Assembly (NCBI GenBank): GCA_022571215.1
Contig: JACZYG010000001.1
Coordinates: 248,001 to 312,000 of the forward strand
DNA length: 64,000 nt
Direction of reading: 5' to 3'
Source: Fidelibacterota bacterium
GTDB taxonomy: Bacteria; Fidelibacterota; SORT01
Shown here piece by piece: positions 38,101 to 46,827 of this stretch (positions are counted from its first letter, which is position 1; each line of letters starts with the position of its first letter). A program made the position numbers and the translations under genes. Below the pieces are notes generated by a model. That model was not told where the DNA came from and did no database searches. It saw nothing but the letters and a program-made list of their open reading frames with translations.

Positions 38101-38391
38101 AAAGAAATAGACCAGCCCCTTTCCAACGAGAATTTCAAGGTCGTCTCTAATAGCTTCGGCATCTTTCAACGACGGCGCTGCGACCAGGATGCTTTCGCCC
38201 GTCTGGCGGAAAGCGCTTTTAATTAAGAATGAAGTGAGAGACCCGGAAATTCCGGAAATGTCAAATCGTATAGAGTCTGTTAGTTTCCGGTTGAATTTTT
38301 TATACACGCTCCCGGATGAAAGAAGCTCCTCTATTACTCCAACTTCCGCCTGGGAGGGGTCTGGTAGAATTCGTTCAGACCTTAAAGTCAT
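35122..38391 (-). CDS. mfd: Transcription-repair coupling factor
   Basis: The 1089-residue product removes RNA polymerase stalled at DNA lesions and recruits UvrA. The N-terminal UvrB-like module is present ([21 protein letters not shown]). The RNA-polymerase interaction domain follows ([20 protein letters not shown]). The RecG-like translocase has Walker A in [48 protein letters not shown] and [18 protein letters not shown]. The C-terminal D7 domain is also recognisable. It is slightly shorter than E. coli Mfd (1148). Its start overlaps the end of mnmG by 17 bases. Confidence 0.97.
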   Translation of the reverse strand: MTLRSERILPDPSQAEVGVIEELLSSGSVYKKFNRKLTDSIRFDISGISGSLTSFLIKSAFRQTGESILVAAPSLKDAEAIRDDLEILVGKGLVYFFPESGKSIGQEALTLLSFQSQALNAIHKSSPVILVTTFTGLTEPVTPPNKIIKSSIQIKIGKEIRLNDLKTKLIDIGYEAEKMVSRPFEFSIRGGIVDIFPISYEHPVRIEFFGDEIDSIREFDINSQISRKHIKNIQILPDLRLAVFAKDEAPGGIISILPEQSLVWIEHEDKIELLNEKNSEIDVGLLRKEIARFRGLNVKSFSSKNSLNFGSIPQYGYARSINALSADLRKWSRLNDSIIVSCENEFHKERMNNIIGDEGVVLLPIPLSGGFHLPSVKLHLLTDHQIFDRHRKRRSFLGFSSHSTPVRRIDGIRMGDYLVHIEHGIGKYRGMEKIKIRGAVRECLKIVYAGDDKIYLPVENFHRIQKYKAAEGVKPKLNKLGTGEWEKLKENTKSSVSKIARDLVELYAKRLNSKGFSFGADEDMQWALESSFPYSETKDQLQAIEEVKSDMEKEYPMDRLLCGDVGFGKTEVALRAAFKCAINGKQTAILVPTTILAEQHYMTFKERLAPFPVNVESISRFRSKKEQSEIISGLGTGKVDILIGTHRLLSKDVIFKDLGLLIIDEEHRFGVKQKERLKEMRLSVDTISMSATPIPRTLNFSLLGARDLSNINTPPKNRLPIYTEITSFDEGVVRDAIIKETERGGQVFFVHNAVKSIDRIYNTLKKWVPQVSICIAHGQMRPKELETIMAKFMGGEYEVLLSTMIIESGLDIPNVNTILVNRADKFGLSQLYQLRGRVGRSDRRAFAYLLVPPAHKLTETALKRLKTLENFSHLGAGFNIAMQDLEIRGAGNLLGTKQSGFMEAVGFDLYNKLVNEAVEEMKKSYGLETASTLEVKTEIDCDIDAYLPGTYIEDGETRIDFYRRLASSNEVSMVDSISTELLDRFGSIPIEARNLLELAKIKILASTLLIKSISIKHLILTGLIGKSNEISSNNEFFKILAKTKGIEAYSISIKAGEKTFLQAELDENNTLKSASSLLKSLSSSINLMA

Positions 38392-40261
38392 ATGCCCTGA
38401 GGGCTATAGCAACAAGAGACAGATCGGAGGGTGTTATCCCAGAGATACGGGAAGCTTGGCCAAGCGAATCCGGTTTCATGGCAGAGAGCTTCTGCCTGCC
38501 CTCGGCGGACAATGAACGAATCGAGCTATAGTCAAAGGCGGATGGTATGTTCTTATATTCCATTTTTAGGAAACGCGCTACCTGGTCGTTTTGTCTCTTT
38601 ATATACCCTTCGTATTTCACTTCTAATTCGACCTGTTCCGCCGATTCGGGATCGGCATAAATCTTCTTCACAATAGCTGGAAACGTTGTTTCAAATGCGG
38701 GCAGGATGTCAAGTAGCTTAATCTCTGGACGTCTCAACAATTGAAGGAATGAGGAGGGTTTATTGGCGGGACGACCGATAATATGTCCCAATTGTTCGTT
38801 AATTTTTTTTGCGGAAAGAGAGGTTTTTCTTAAAGCTATAACCGCCTCTTCTACAAGAGATTTTTTTATCAACGCCCGATCATATATTTTCTTTGGGGTC
38901 AAACCAAGATTGTAGCCCTTTTCTGATAGGCGAATGTCTGCATTATCATGACGTAATAGGATCCTGTATTCCGCTCGTGATGTGAACATTCTATATGGCT
39001 CTGTGGTGCCCTTTGTCACAAGATCGTCAACGAGGACTCCAATATAGCTCTCCGCTCTGTTCGTATGGAATTTATCTCTTCCTGCAAGTTTCAGCGCAGC
39101 GTTGATTCCGGCAACAAGTCCTTGCGCCGCGGCCTCTTCATAGCCGCTTGTGCCGTTTATCTGACCGGCGAAATATAGATTTTTCACTAATTTCGTTTCC
39201 ATTGTGTGGTAAAGCTGATGTGGTGGGAAATAATCATATTCAACGGCATAGCCGGGGCGGGTGAGCACTGCTTCTTCCAAGCCGGGGACCGTTCTGATGG
39301 CTTCGGTCTGGACATCCTCCGGGAGGCTTGTTGAGAAGCCGTTGACATATATTTCATCTTTCCCTATTCCTTCTATTTCAAGATAAAGTTGATGAGACGA
39401 CCTATCGGAAAACCTGATTATCTTATCCTCTATTGAAGGACAATATCGAGGTCCAATGCCTTCTATCAGTCCTGTAAACATTGGTGATTTATCAAGCCCG
39501 GATTCGATTATTTCGTGTGTTTTAACGTTTGTGTGTGTAATGTATGCCGGAATGTTCGGGGGATTGAAGTTTTTTGTGCTGAATGAAAACGGTCTTGGCT
39601 CTTCGTCTCCATATTGCGGTTCGGTCAGATCAAAATTAATCGTATCTTTTTTAAGTCTTGGCGGTGTTCCTGTTTTTAATCTTCCTGTTATAAACCCTAA
39701 TCCGGTTAAGTTGTCAGTTAACCCGCCAGCTTTTTCTTCTCCAACCCTCCCGCCGGATGTTGATTTCAGTCCGGTATGCATTAGCCCGTTCAGAAACGTC
39801 CCGCAGGTGAGTATAACTGATTTAGCGGAGATTGTTCCGTGATTGGTAGTATGAACTCCATTTGCCTTCTTGGATGCTACAGAGACGCCGACTACAGAGT
39901 CTCTGATTAGCGTTATATTTTTCTCCGAGTTGACCACGGCGCTCATGTATTCAGCGTATGCGTATTTATCGCTTTGGCACCGTGGAGACCAGACAGCGCG
40001 TCCCTTTGAGCGATTAAGCATTTTAAATTGAATCCCGGTTGCGTCAGCCGCCTTGCCCATTTCCCCTCCGAGGGCATCAATTTCTCGTACAAGGTGTCCC
40101 TTTGCGAGTCCCCCGATTGCGGGATTACAAGACATTCTTCCGATAGCGCCGGTGTCCATCGTGATGATAGCCACACTGTTGCCCATTCTGGCGGACGAAA
40201 GAGCAGCCTCAATTCCGGCATGACCCGCGCCGACGACTATTATATCGTAACTTTCAGTCAT
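38375..40261 (-). CDS. mnmG: tRNA uridine-5-carboxymethylaminomethyl modification enzyme MnmG
   Basis: From ATG 40261 ([16 protein letters not shown]) the product has 628 residues, the usual MnmG length. The longer ORF-track start at 40345 runs through parS and is rejected. The FAD-binding [53 protein letters not shown] and [20 protein letters not shown] are all MnmG signatures. With MnmE it installs the cmnm5 group at wobble uridine 34 of several tRNAs. The partner mnmE lies just upstream on the same strand, separated by a 117-base gap that holds two parS sites. rsmG, parA and parB, often next to mnmG, are not here. Confidence 0.97.
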   Translation of the reverse strand: MTESYDIIVVGAGHAGIEAALSSARMGNSVAIITMDTGAIGRMSCNPAIGGLAKGHLVREIDALGGEMGKAADATGIQFKMLNRSKGRAVWSPRCQSDKYAYAEYMSAVVNSEKNITLIRDSVVGVSVASKKANGVHTTNHGTISAKSVILTCGTFLNGLMHTGLKSTSGGRVGEEKAGGLTDNLTGLGFITGRLKTGTPPRLKKDTINFDLTEPQYGDEEPRPFSFSTKNFNPPNIPAYITHTNVKTHEIIESGLDKSPMFTGLIEGIGPRYCPSIEDKIIRFSDRSSHQLYLEIEGIGKDEIYVNGFSTSLPEDVQTEAIRTVPGLEEAVLTRPGYAVEYDYFPPHQLYHTMETKLVKNLYFAGQINGTSGYEEAAAQGLVAGINAALKLAGRDKFHTNRAESYIGVLVDDLVTKGTTEPYRMFTSRAEYRILLRHDNADIRLSEKGYNLGLTPKKIYDRALIKKSLVEEAVIALRKTSLSAKKINEQLGHIIGRPANKPSSFLQLLRRPEIKLLDILPAFETTFPAIVKKIYADPESAEQVELEVKYEGYIKRQNDQVARFLKMEYKNIPSAFDYSSIRSLSAEGRQKLSAMKPDSLGQASRISGITPSDLSLVAIALRAYDFKV

Positions 40262-40312
40262 GATAACACAATAATAACACTGATGTAATTGATTTGCAAA
40301 CCGAAGCTGCCC

Positions 40313-40328
40313 TGTTTCACGTGAAACA
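40313..40328. promoter_or_regulatory. parS centromere site 1
   Basis: TGTTTCACGTGAAACA is a perfect 16-bp palindrome identical to the consensus ParB-binding site parS. Such sites cluster near the chromosomal origin and nucleate the ParB partition complex. It lies in the mnmE-mnmG gap. Confidence 0.93.
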
Positions 40329-40360
40329 GCCGCAGTGTTCGGCATGCGGTATTGTGAAGA

Positions 40361-40376
40361 TGTTTCACGTGAAACA
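40361..40376. promoter_or_regulatory. parS centromere site 2
   Basis: A second perfect TGTTTCACGTGAAACA lies 48 bases downstream of the first, two bases from the mnmE stop codon. Two sites in one gap strengthen the case for a working ParABS locus. Confidence 0.93.
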
Positions 40377-40378
40377 CA

Positions 40379-41758
40379 CTATTTCCCGATGCAAAATCGT
40401 CCAAATATCTCATTTAAAACATCGTCCGTGGTTATTTCCCCTGTTATCTCTCCTAAGTAATTCATGGCATCTCTTATATCAACCGAAATGAATTCATTTC
40501 CAACATTGTTTATCGTACTTTCGAGCGCCATTTTTAAGGATTTTTCGCTTTTGCTCAAGGCGGCCGCCTGCCTCGCATTGGTAATAATCGCATCTTCACC
40601 GGCATCGTATTTTCTTAGCCTGCTTGATATGAGAATAGAAAGCTCGTGAAGTCCTTCCCCCGTTGGGTTAGATATAGCTAAATCAGGCGTGATATTTTGT
40701 TTTTCGGGGTCAAAAGACTTGTGCCGTGGAAGGTCTGACTTGCTTTCAATGGTTATGTATTCCCTGTTTTTCAGTTCGGTATGAATGTATAGATCATCTT
40801 CCCCTAACGGCGAACTTCTATCAAGGAGCCAAAGTATAAGGTCTGCAGACTGAATCTGCTCGAAAGTCTTCTCAATGCCTAATTTTTCTACTGATTCGCC
40901 CGCATTCCTGATACCGGCAGTGTCAATAAGCCGAACAAGAAATCCATCAACATCAACGGAGCATTCGATTGAGTCTCTTGTAGTGCCGGGTGTTTCTGTC
41001 ACTATTGCTCTTTCTTCCGCCAATAGGGAGTTTAGAAGGCTTGACTTGCCGACGTTGGGTTTTCCTATAATGGGTACGATAGCCCCATTTCTAACAATTT
41101 TACCGTATCCATAATTATCTGTTATCAGTTGAATTCCCGCTAATACCTGATTGATTTTCTCGGCGATCACCTCTTTTGGTGTTGGTACGATTTCGTCATC
41201 GGAAAAATCCAACTCAGCTTCAATTAGCGCGGATAGCTCCACAATTTTCGACCTCAAGAAAGATGTTCTTTCCTTTAATGCTCCCTGCATCTGTAGAATA
41301 GAGAACCTGTGGGCGGATTTGACCTTTGCGGATATCAGGTCCGCCACCGCCTCCGCCTGTGATAGATCTATTCTTCCGCCAAGAAACGCTCTTTTGGTAA
41401 ATTCACCGGGATCTGCTATTCTTGCTCCGGCAGCAGTGCTCAATTTTAGAATTTGTCCCTGCACATACTCACCTCCATGGCAGCTTATTTCAACCAGGTC
41501 TTCCGTAGTATACGAATGCGGCGCCTTGAAGAAAGTCAACACAACCTCGTCTATCGTTTCACCGGTAGATGGGTCGGAAATAGTTGTCACTAATGCCCTC
41601 CCGTGTGATTTCGAGGATATTCTTTTGTTTGGCGGGAGCAGCTTATTCAGGATAGAAACGGATTCTGAGCCGGAAAGCCTTACAACAGCTAAGCCACCCA
41701 AGCCCGGAGGGGTGGAAAGCGCAACTATAGTATCATCATCTCTTGGTTCGACAGCCAT
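40379..41758 (-). CDS. mnmE: tRNA modification GTPase MnmE
   Basis: The 459-residue product has the three MnmE parts. The N-terminal formyl-THF-binding domain begins DTIVALSTPPGLGGLAVVRLSG. The central G domain sits inside a helical domain (IIGKPNVGKSSLLNSLL, TPGTTRD, DTAGIRNAGESVEKLGIEKT). The C-terminal CIGK motif (FGRFCIGK) supplies the essential cysteine. With MnmG it modifies wobble uridines in tRNA. Length is normal. It lies between yidC and mnmG in the classical rpmH-rnpA-yidD-yidC-mnmE-mnmG order. Confidence 0.97.
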   Translation of the reverse strand: MAVEPRDDDTIVALSTPPGLGGLAVVRLSGSESVSILNKLLPPNKRISSKSHGRALVTTISDPSTGETIDEVVLTFFKAPHSYTTEDLVEISCHGGEYVQGQILKLSTAAGARIADPGEFTKRAFLGGRIDLSQAEAVADLISAKVKSAHRFSILQMQGALKERTSFLRSKIVELSALIEAELDFSDDEIVPTPKEVIAEKINQVLAGIQLITDNYGYGKIVRNGAIVPIIGKPNVGKSSLLNSLLAEERAIVTETPGTTRDSIECSVDVDGFLVRLIDTAGIRNAGESVEKLGIEKTFEQIQSADLILWLLDRSSPLGEDDLYIHTELKNREYITIESKSDLPRHKSFDPEKQNITPDLAISNPTGEGLHELSILISSRLRKYDAGEDAIITNARQAAALSKSEKSLKMALESTINNVGNEFISVDIRDAMNYLGEITGEITTDDVLNEIFGRFCIGK

Positions 41759-41782
41759 TGTCTTTGATTTGAAAAAATTATG

Positions 41783-43540
41783 TTATTCCGTTGAGGCTTT
41801 GCCCCTTATCCTGCTAAATATTCCGTCAGAGAGGTATTTTGTTTGAATGACGCTAAATATATTAAATAGAGAGTAATACAAATTCAAACCGGACGGAAAA
41901 GTATTAAAAAACAAAACCATAAACACAGGCATAAAGTAGCCCATCAGTTTTTGTTGTTCACTTGTCGAGGATTGCCCCGAATACTTTTGTTGTAAATACA
42001 TTGTGAAGCCCATAAATATGGGCAGAAAGTTTACATTGGGACCGTAAATCGGAAGACTGAATGGAAGGGTAAACAGTGTATCTTGTGATGACAGATCGGT
42101 AATCCACCAAATGAATTCCGCCCCTCGAAGCTCAATGGTAGAACGAAATACCGTGAATAGGGCGAACAATAACGGCATTTGAATGAGCATGGGTAAGCAC
42201 CCGCCAAGAGGATTAACACCCTTCTCTTTAAATAATTGCATCTGCTTTTTTTGCATGGTTGGCTGGTCGTCTTTATACTTTTCTTTCAATTCCGCTATGA
42301 CCGGTTGCAAATCCTGCATTTTTTTCATTGACACAAAGCTTTTGTGCGTAAGCGGATATACTAAAATTTTGATCAGTATCGAGAAAATTATAATGACTAA
42401 GCCATAATTGGGTACAATTGAGTGTATTTTGACAAAAGACCACAAAACAGCTCGACCAATCGGTCGGACAAAGCCCCATCCGAAGTTCATCATTTTCTGT
42501 AGGTCAACCTGATAAGACTTTAGTATATCGGCACTTATGGGTCCAAGGTAGACAGTAAATGTGTTGGTGCTGCTCCCCGAAGGATTAACAACGGGAACAT
42601 CAAGCGAAATTCCATAGGATTTATATAATTCGTCATTTATTGTTGTTCTGCCCCTGGATTTTAACATAACCCGGTTGGAAGAGTTCCTATCAGGGATTAT
42701 TACGGCAGTGAAGTATTTTGTCCTTGTTGCCGCCCAGGATACGGAGCCGTCAAAATATACGCGCTCTATTTCGCCGTCAGAAGCGTCTATCTCTTCAAGT
42801 TCACCTCCTAACAGCGCTAAACCCCTTGCATACTGCATATCGTCGTTTAGGTACCTTTCTGTTGATAAGAGCGGTGTTTCCCAATAAATAGAGTACCTGT
42901 TATCAATTGTAGCTCCTGCTAATCCGGATACATCCACGGTAAGAGTAAAGTCATATTTTTCGGCGTTGAATCGAAATGTCTTCCGAACGACAGAACCATT
43001 ATTAAGTTGAGTATAGAAAGATATCTCAGTAGTTTCTTCATAATTCAAACTGATAAAAGCTTGATTTTCCGGACCAGCTGACCAATTGTAATTTGAAAGA
43101 TCAACAGTATCGCGATTGACATCCGTAAACCGAATACCCAAATTTCCGGAATTTAAATTATGTATCATTTTGACCGGATTTGAGTCATGATCAAGAAAAT
43201 CGTTTAAAACCCACTTGGTTATTTTACCTCCGCCCATAGAAGAAAGCTGCGCCGAGTATAGCGGAGTTTCAATAGAGATAAAGGATTCTTCTTTAGAAAC
43301 AGCATCTGTTGTAGAACCGATTTGGGTATTGTTGATTGTATCGCGTTTATCAAGAGTCACCGGGGAGAGTGTAGTTGTGAAGCTGCCCGGATCATTTGAA
43401 GGTGGGGCGTCTACTTGTACCGGATCGGGCAGTCTGTCTTCAACCGGAGGATTAATGAATCTTAAGTACGAAGGTGTAAATACAAGTATAAGACCGATCA
43501 GGAGGATCGCCAAGATCGTATTTCTGTTAGACTCACTCAT
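41783..43540 (-). CDS. yidC: Membrane protein insertase YidC
   Basis: The start is ATG 43540 ([21 protein letters not shown]), which overlaps the yidD stop as ATGA; the longer ORF start at 43579 lies within yidD. The 585-residue product has the Gram-negative YidC layout: an N-terminal membrane helix, a large periplasmic beta-sandwich (about residues 60-330) and the conserved five-helix insertase core. The core starts [20 protein letters not shown] and contains [19 protein letters not shown] and [22 protein letters not shown]. It inserts membrane proteins alone or with Sec. It is cotranscribed with rpmH, rnpA and yidD. Confidence 0.96.
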   Translation of the reverse strand: MSESNRNTILAILLIGLILVFTPSYLRFINPPVEDRLPDPVQVDAPPSNDPGSFTTTLSPVTLDKRDTINNTQIGSTTDAVSKEESFISIETPLYSAQLSSMGGGKITKWVLNDFLDHDSNPVKMIHNLNSGNLGIRFTDVNRDTVDLSNYNWSAGPENQAFISLNYEETTEISFYTQLNNGSVVRKTFRFNAEKYDFTLTVDVSGLAGATIDNRYSIYWETPLLSTERYLNDDMQYARGLALLGGELEEIDASDGEIERVYFDGSVSWAATRTKYFTAVIIPDRNSSNRVMLKSRGRTTINDELYKSYGISLDVPVVNPSGSSTNTFTVYLGPISADILKSYQVDLQKMMNFGWGFVRPIGRAVLWSFVKIHSIVPNYGLVIIIFSILIKILVYPLTHKSFVSMKKMQDLQPVIAELKEKYKDDQPTMQKKQMQLFKEKGVNPLGGCLPMLIQMPLLFALFTVFRSTIELRGAEFIWWITDLSSQDTLFTLPFSLPIYGPNVNFLPIFMGFTMYLQQKYSGQSSTSEQQKLMGYFMPVFMVLFFNTFPSGLNLYYSLFNIFSVIQTKYLSDGIFSRIRGKASTE

Positions 43541-43776
43541 GGTACTAAGTCGACCCCCCCCGAATGAAACGGATGACATTTTGAAATTCTTTTTATGGAC
43601 ATTAAGCCTCCTTTTATTACCCCGTATTTCTCCACCGCTTCAACAGAGTAATTTGAACAGGATGGATAAAAGCGGCAATTCGAGCCAAGAAATGGAGAAA
43701 TCGCCAACCGATAAATTCGTAAAAGTCCGAGGACTGTCAGTTGGGCTATATTCCTATGTTTATTTAATCTTGGCAC
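43537..43776 (-). CDS. yidD: Membrane protein insertion efficiency factor YidD
   Basis: The product contains [35 protein letters not shown] and ends [12 protein letters not shown], the complete YidD (haemolytic family) pattern with three conserved cysteines. I choose GTG 43776, giving 79 residues close to the family length. The ORF-track start at 43821 is a TTG deep inside rnpA, and no ATG exists, so the start is uncertain. The 3' end has a run of eight G, a natural result of the Gly codons, and its stop overlaps the yidC start (ATGA). It sits between rnpA and yidC as usual. Confidence 0.88.
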   Translation of the reverse strand: MPRLNKHRNIAQLTVLGLLRIYRLAISPFLGSNCRFYPSCSNYSVEAVEKYGVIKGGLMSIKRISKCHPFHSGGVDLVP

Positions 43777-44104
43777 TAATTTGTTTCGCAATATCAATAA
43801 TTGAAGATTGGATGTTGCCAAATGTTGGACTATGCAAGGACTTAGGCACGCTAAAGCTAACTGTGATGTTCATTGGGAAACATTCTTTGTTGAGCCGATA
43901 AGACTCTCTTAATAGTCTTTTGATTTTATTTCTGGTAACAGAGTTTCCAGCCTTGGTTGATACGAAAAAAGCGACCTTTCTTGATGGGGAATTTATCCAA
44001 AAAGCGGTTATGCCCTTCGATCTGAGTTTACGACCATTGTGGAAGACGAAATCGATGTTCTTCCTCCCGCGAAGAATCTCCCTCTTTGGAAGGTGATTAT
44101 CCAA
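43760..44104 (-). CDS. rnpA: Ribonuclease P protein component
   Basis: The 114-residue product is the protein subunit of RNase P, which processes tRNA 5' ends. [22 protein letters not shown] is the usual N-terminus, and [17 protein letters not shown] contains the RNxxKR RNA-binding signature. The start codon is TTG at 44104, four bases after the rpmH stop, with no ATG upstream in frame. Its end overlaps yidD. Gene order rpmH-rnpA-yidD-yidC is the standard bacterial arrangement. Confidence 0.94.
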   Translation of the reverse strand: MDNHLPKREILRGRKNIDFVFHNGRKLRSKGITAFWINSPSRKVAFFVSTKAGNSVTRNKIKRLLRESYRLNKECFPMNITVSFSVPKSLHSPTFGNIQSSIIDIAKQISAKIK

Positions 44105-44108
44105 ACCA

Positions 44109-44264
44109 TCATTTCTTGGGAATTTCTGAGGAGACCGTGAGTTTTTTACGACCTTTAGCCCTTCGTCTCTTTAGAATTGCCCTGCCGTCCGCGGTGGACA
44201 TTCTCTTGCGAAATCCATGCTTATTTCTGCGTTTACGATTACTTGGTTGGTATGTTCTTTTCAT
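44109..44264 (-). CDS. rpmH: 50S ribosomal protein L34
   Basis: The minus strand from ATG 44264 reads [20 protein letters not shown] then [20 protein letters not shown] and [11 protein letters not shown], stopping at 44109. This is L34 throughout, 51 residues long, a few more than the usual 44-46 because of a C-terminal extension after KLTV. A GGAAG ribosome binding site precedes the ATG. It is too short for the ORF track. It leads the rpmH-rnpA-yidD-yidC-mnmE-mnmG-mfd series and is divergent from dnaA. Confidence 0.97.
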   Translation of the reverse strand: MKRTYQPSNRKRRNKHGFRKRMSTADGRAILKRRRAKGRKKLTVSSEIPKK

Positions 44265-44706
44265 TTTACTTCCGTATTTCGGTGTTGATAGCTTCCATAT
44301 TCTAACAAATTTGCGTGCAAAAATATACGTTTATTTCTTGTAAATGCAAGAAATTTCTTTTGCTTAAAGCTTTATTAATGCTTAATCGTAGCAATTTTCA
44401 CTTAAAATAAAATTTCTCTTGACATTGACTCAAGGAGGTATGTAAATAATTTCACCGACAAAGAGGAGCTGTTGATAAGTTGTGAACAACGTAAACAATA
44501 TCACTTTTTGTTGATATTTAGGCATTGATTTAGATACACATAAGATTTGACTTTAACTGGGAATTGATTTACACGATGTTGCTACATGACTTCTTGCTTG
44601 TAAACAGCGTTAAATAGCACATGGTTTTCATGATTTATTCCTCCTGATTCGTGAAGTAAATTGAAAGACGGTCATGAAAATATTTAACCAATAAGGAATT
44701 GAAGTA
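44265..44706. other. rpmH-dnaA intergenic region, best oriC candidate
   Basis: This 442-base gap between divergent rpmH and dnaA has no gene. Two near-consensus DnaA boxes lie side by side: TGTTGATAA at 44470-44478 (complement TTATCAACA, one mismatch) and TGTGAACAA at 44481-44489 (complement TTGTTCACA, one mismatch). AGATACACA at 44531-44539 is a weaker one. AT-rich stretches flank them. TTGACA at 44419-44424 may be a -35 element towards dnaA, but no strong -10 follows. The position matches known origins in many bacteria, with parS only 4 kb away. Confidence 0.5.
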
Positions 44707-46068
44707 TTGTCATTAGATTATGATCAGAACAATCAAGTTGATAGGATTTGGCAGAGCTGCCTTGAATATCTAAAATCAAAAATTAACAATCAGTCTTATG
44801 AAACCTGGTTTAAACCAATATCATCGGTTAAGTATGAAGAGGGAATGCTTACGTTGCGCATTCCTAACAGATACCATGTAGAGTGGATTGAAAGTCATTA
44901 TGGAGAACTTCTCAAGGCTGCGTTAAGCAGTTCAAATTACCCGGATGTAGTCATCAGCTATGTTGTTCCCGCCGATTCTCGAAAGACGGAAACATTTAAT
45001 TCTACACCCGAGATCGAGGTTCGCGCCGAAGAGGACAAGAGCGGACTAAACGAACAATACACTTTTGAAACGTTTGTCGAGGGTTCTTCGAACCAATTTG
45101 CCCGAGCTGCTGCGCAAGCGGTAGCAGATGCGCCCGGAAAAACTTCGTTTAATCCACTTTTCATTTACGGGGGAGTGGGACTCGGGAAGACGCATCTGGC
45201 GCAAGCGATTGGAAATCATGCTCGTGCCATAGGCACAGCAAAGCGAGTACTGTACGTTCCGAGTGAAATTTTTACTCTTGAATTTATTAATTCTCTTGAA
45301 AAGAGAAAAATAGATGCCTTCACAAGATATTACAGAAGTATTGATCTTTTGATAGTGGACGACATACAATTTTTTATAAAGAAAGAGCAGACCCAAGAAC
45401 AATTTTTTCACACATTTAATGCATTATATCAAGATAATAAACAGATAGTGCTTACCTCTGATAGACCGCCAAGAGATCTGTTGGGTATGGAGGGTCGTCT
45501 AATTTCAAGATTTCAGGCGGGGCTTTCTGCCGATGTTCAGGAGCCGGAGCTGGAAACAAGAATAGCTATTTTAAATCGTATGGCAGAGGAGAATCAAATT
45601 CCGATCTCGGCGGAGATTATCGATCTGTTTGCGACTAATATCAAGGGTAATATAAGAGAGCTGAAGGGTTCTTTAATCAGATTGCTCGCATACGCCTCCC
45701 TGTCTTCCGCGGAAATTGATCTGTCACTTGCAAGACGAGTACTAAGCGAGGTGCTCGGCAGTTCAAAAGTCCAAACTACAATAGAAGACATAATCTCCTT
45801 TTCGGCACAAGAGTGGGGAATAGAATCTAACTCCATCATAGGTAAGGGGCGTCAAATGGAGGTGGCCGCCGCGCGTCAAACGGCGATGTATCTTACCAGA
45901 ATTATGACGGGGCACTCTTTGAAAACCATTGGACTTCACTTTGGCGGTAGAGATCACAGCACTGTCATTCATGCGTGTAAACTCGTGGCTCAAAAAATTC
46001 TTGACGATAGAGAATTAAGCGAACGTATAAAGCGGCTGAAGAAAAAGTTGGAGTATAGTTCAGCTTAA
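44707..46068 (+). CDS. dnaA: Chromosomal replication initiator DnaA
   Basis: The 453-residue product has the four DnaA domains. Domain I is about residues 10-90 (IWQSCLEYLKSKINNQSYETW). The linker is short. The AAA+ domain has Walker A GGVGLGKTH (155-163), Walker B LLIVDDIQFF and GRLISRFQAGL. Domain IV ends with the DnaA-box-recognition signature (LKTIGLHFGGRDHSTVIHAC). The start is TTG 44707, preceded by an AAGGA ribosome binding site nine bases upstream. It is transcribed away from rpmH and is not followed by dnaN, which lies 14 kb away on the other strand. Confidence 0.97.
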   Translation: MSLDYDQNNQVDRIWQSCLEYLKSKINNQSYETWFKPISSVKYEEGMLTLRIPNRYHVEWIESHYGELLKAALSSSNYPDVVISYVVPADSRKTETFNSTPEIEVRAEEDKSGLNEQYTFETFVEGSSNQFARAAAQAVADAPGKTSFNPLFIYGGVGLGKTHLAQAIGNHARAIGTAKRVLYVPSEIFTLEFINSLEKRKIDAFTRYYRSIDLLIVDDIQFFIKKEQTQEQFFHTFNALYQDNKQIVLTSDRPPRDLLGMEGRLISRFQAGLSADVQEPELETRIAILNRMAEENQIPISAEIIDLFATNIKGNIRELKGSLIRLLAYASLSSAEIDLSLARRVLSEVLGSSKVQTTIEDIISFSAQEWGIESNSIIGKGRQMEVAAARQTAMYLTRIMTGHSLKTIGLHFGGRDHSTVIHACKLVAQKILDDRELSERIKRLKKKLEYSSA

Positions 46069-46075
46069 TACGTTT

Positions 46076-46093
46076 TGCCGGCGTTTTCCGGCA
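46076..46093 (+). terminator. Possible dnaA terminator
   Basis: TGCCGG (46076-46081) and CCGGCA (46088-46093) form a 6-bp GC-rich stem just after dnaA, followed by TAAAATATATTT. The T-run is interrupted, so this is a weak terminator at best. Confidence 0.4.
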
Positions 46094-46145
46094 TAAAATA
46101 TATTTCATTCTCATTTCGCAATATTATAAGCAGTAACGAAACAGC

Positions 46146-46174
46146 TTGACTTGCGGTTTTTGTTCACTTATTAT
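46146..46174 (+). promoter_or_regulatory. lexA-dinB promoter
   Basis: TTGACT (46146-46151) and TATTAT (46169-46174) with an exact 17-base spacer form a strong sigma70-like promoter about 37 bases before the lexA ATG. A direct repeat overlaps its -10 region, as expected for LexA self-repression. Confidence 0.65.
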
Positions 46175-46201
46175 ATATACGGTTTTTGTTCACTAATTAT
46201 A
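46154..46201 (+). repeat. 22-bp direct repeat overlapping the lexA promoter (candidate LexA operator)
   Basis: CGGTTTTTGTTCACTTATTA.. at 46154-46175 recurs at 46180-46201 with one mismatch and a 26-base period. The first copy covers the spacer and -10 element and the second the transcription start region. Neither matches the Escherichia CTGT-N8-ACAG nor the Bacillus GAAC-N4-GTTC boxes, so any LexA operator here would be lineage-specific. Confidence 0.5.
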
Positions 46202-46210
46202 GGTAAAACA

Positions 46211-46819
46211 ATGACACTTACAAAAAAGCAACGACGAATGATTGATTACATCAGCAGCTTTCAAGAATTAAATAGATATTCACCCAGCTATGAGGAGATA
46301 GCGGAGGGGCTTGGGTACCGCTCTAAGGGTACGGTGCACAAACATTTGAAAAATCTTTTGGATAAAGGAGTAATTACCAAAGAATGGAATAAAAGTCGCA
46401 CTGTTGAGATCGTTCCCGAGGTATCAGAGGGTAAGTCCATCAGTCTTCCGCTGCTTGGCTTGGTTGCGGCAGGGCAGCCGATTGAAGCTATTGAAGATTC
46501 ATCTGAAACTGTAAGCGTACCGGAGGATATGATAGGATTCGGAAGCCACTATGTTCTTAAGGTTCGAGGAAATTCTATGATCGACGAACAAATTCGTGAC
46601 GGCGATTATGTAATTGTGGAAGAACGCTCAGCAGCGGAAGTCGGCGAAACGGTTGTCGCTTTAATTGGTAATGAGGAGGCAACGATAAAAAAATATTATC
46701 CTGAAAATGGGAAAATAAGACTTCAACCCGCAAACGATAAAATGTTACCGCTTATAATTCCGGCGAACAATGTTCAAATACAAGGCGTGGTAATAGGCAT
46801 TCTCAGAAAATATAATTGA
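46211..46819 (+). CDS. lexA: LexA repressor (SOS response)
   Basis: From ATG 46211 the product has exactly 202 residues; the longer ORF-track start runs through the promoter. The N-terminal winged helix matches LexA (MTLTKKQRRMIDYISSFQE, RSKGTVHKHLKNLLDKGVI). The self-cleavage site is Ala87-Gly88 in GLVAAGQP. The catalytic dyad is Ser122 (RGNSMIDEQIRDGDYV) and Lys160 (EEATIKKYY). It represses DNA-damage genes until RecA-stimulated cleavage. The strong promoter with an overlapping direct repeat suggests autoregulation. dinB follows immediately, forming an SOS operon. Confidence 0.96.
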   Translation: MTLTKKQRRMIDYISSFQELNRYSPSYEEIAEGLGYRSKGTVHKHLKNLLDKGVITKEWNKSRTVEIVPEVSEGKSISLPLLGLVAAGQPIEAIEDSSETVSVPEDMIGFGSHYVLKVRGNSMIDEQIRDGDYVIVEERSAAEVGETVVALIGNEEATIKKYYPENGKIRLQPANDKMLPLIIPANNVQIQGVVIGILRKYN

Positions 46820-46827
46820 CCGGTCTT

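Noticed and set aside
40294-40491. 65-residue plus-strand ORF with two FHVK motifs
   Set aside because: The FHVK repeats are translations of the two parS palindromes, and the rest overlaps mnmE.
43546-43561. Run of eight C (eight G on the coding strand) considered as a phase-variation tract
   Set aside because: It encodes the normal Gly-Gly near the YidD C-terminus, and a slip would change only a few terminal residues of a housekeeping gene.
46154-46201. Direct repeat considered as a CRISPR fragment
   Set aside because: Only two copies with a 4-base gap, no spacers and no cas genes; promoter position explains it better.
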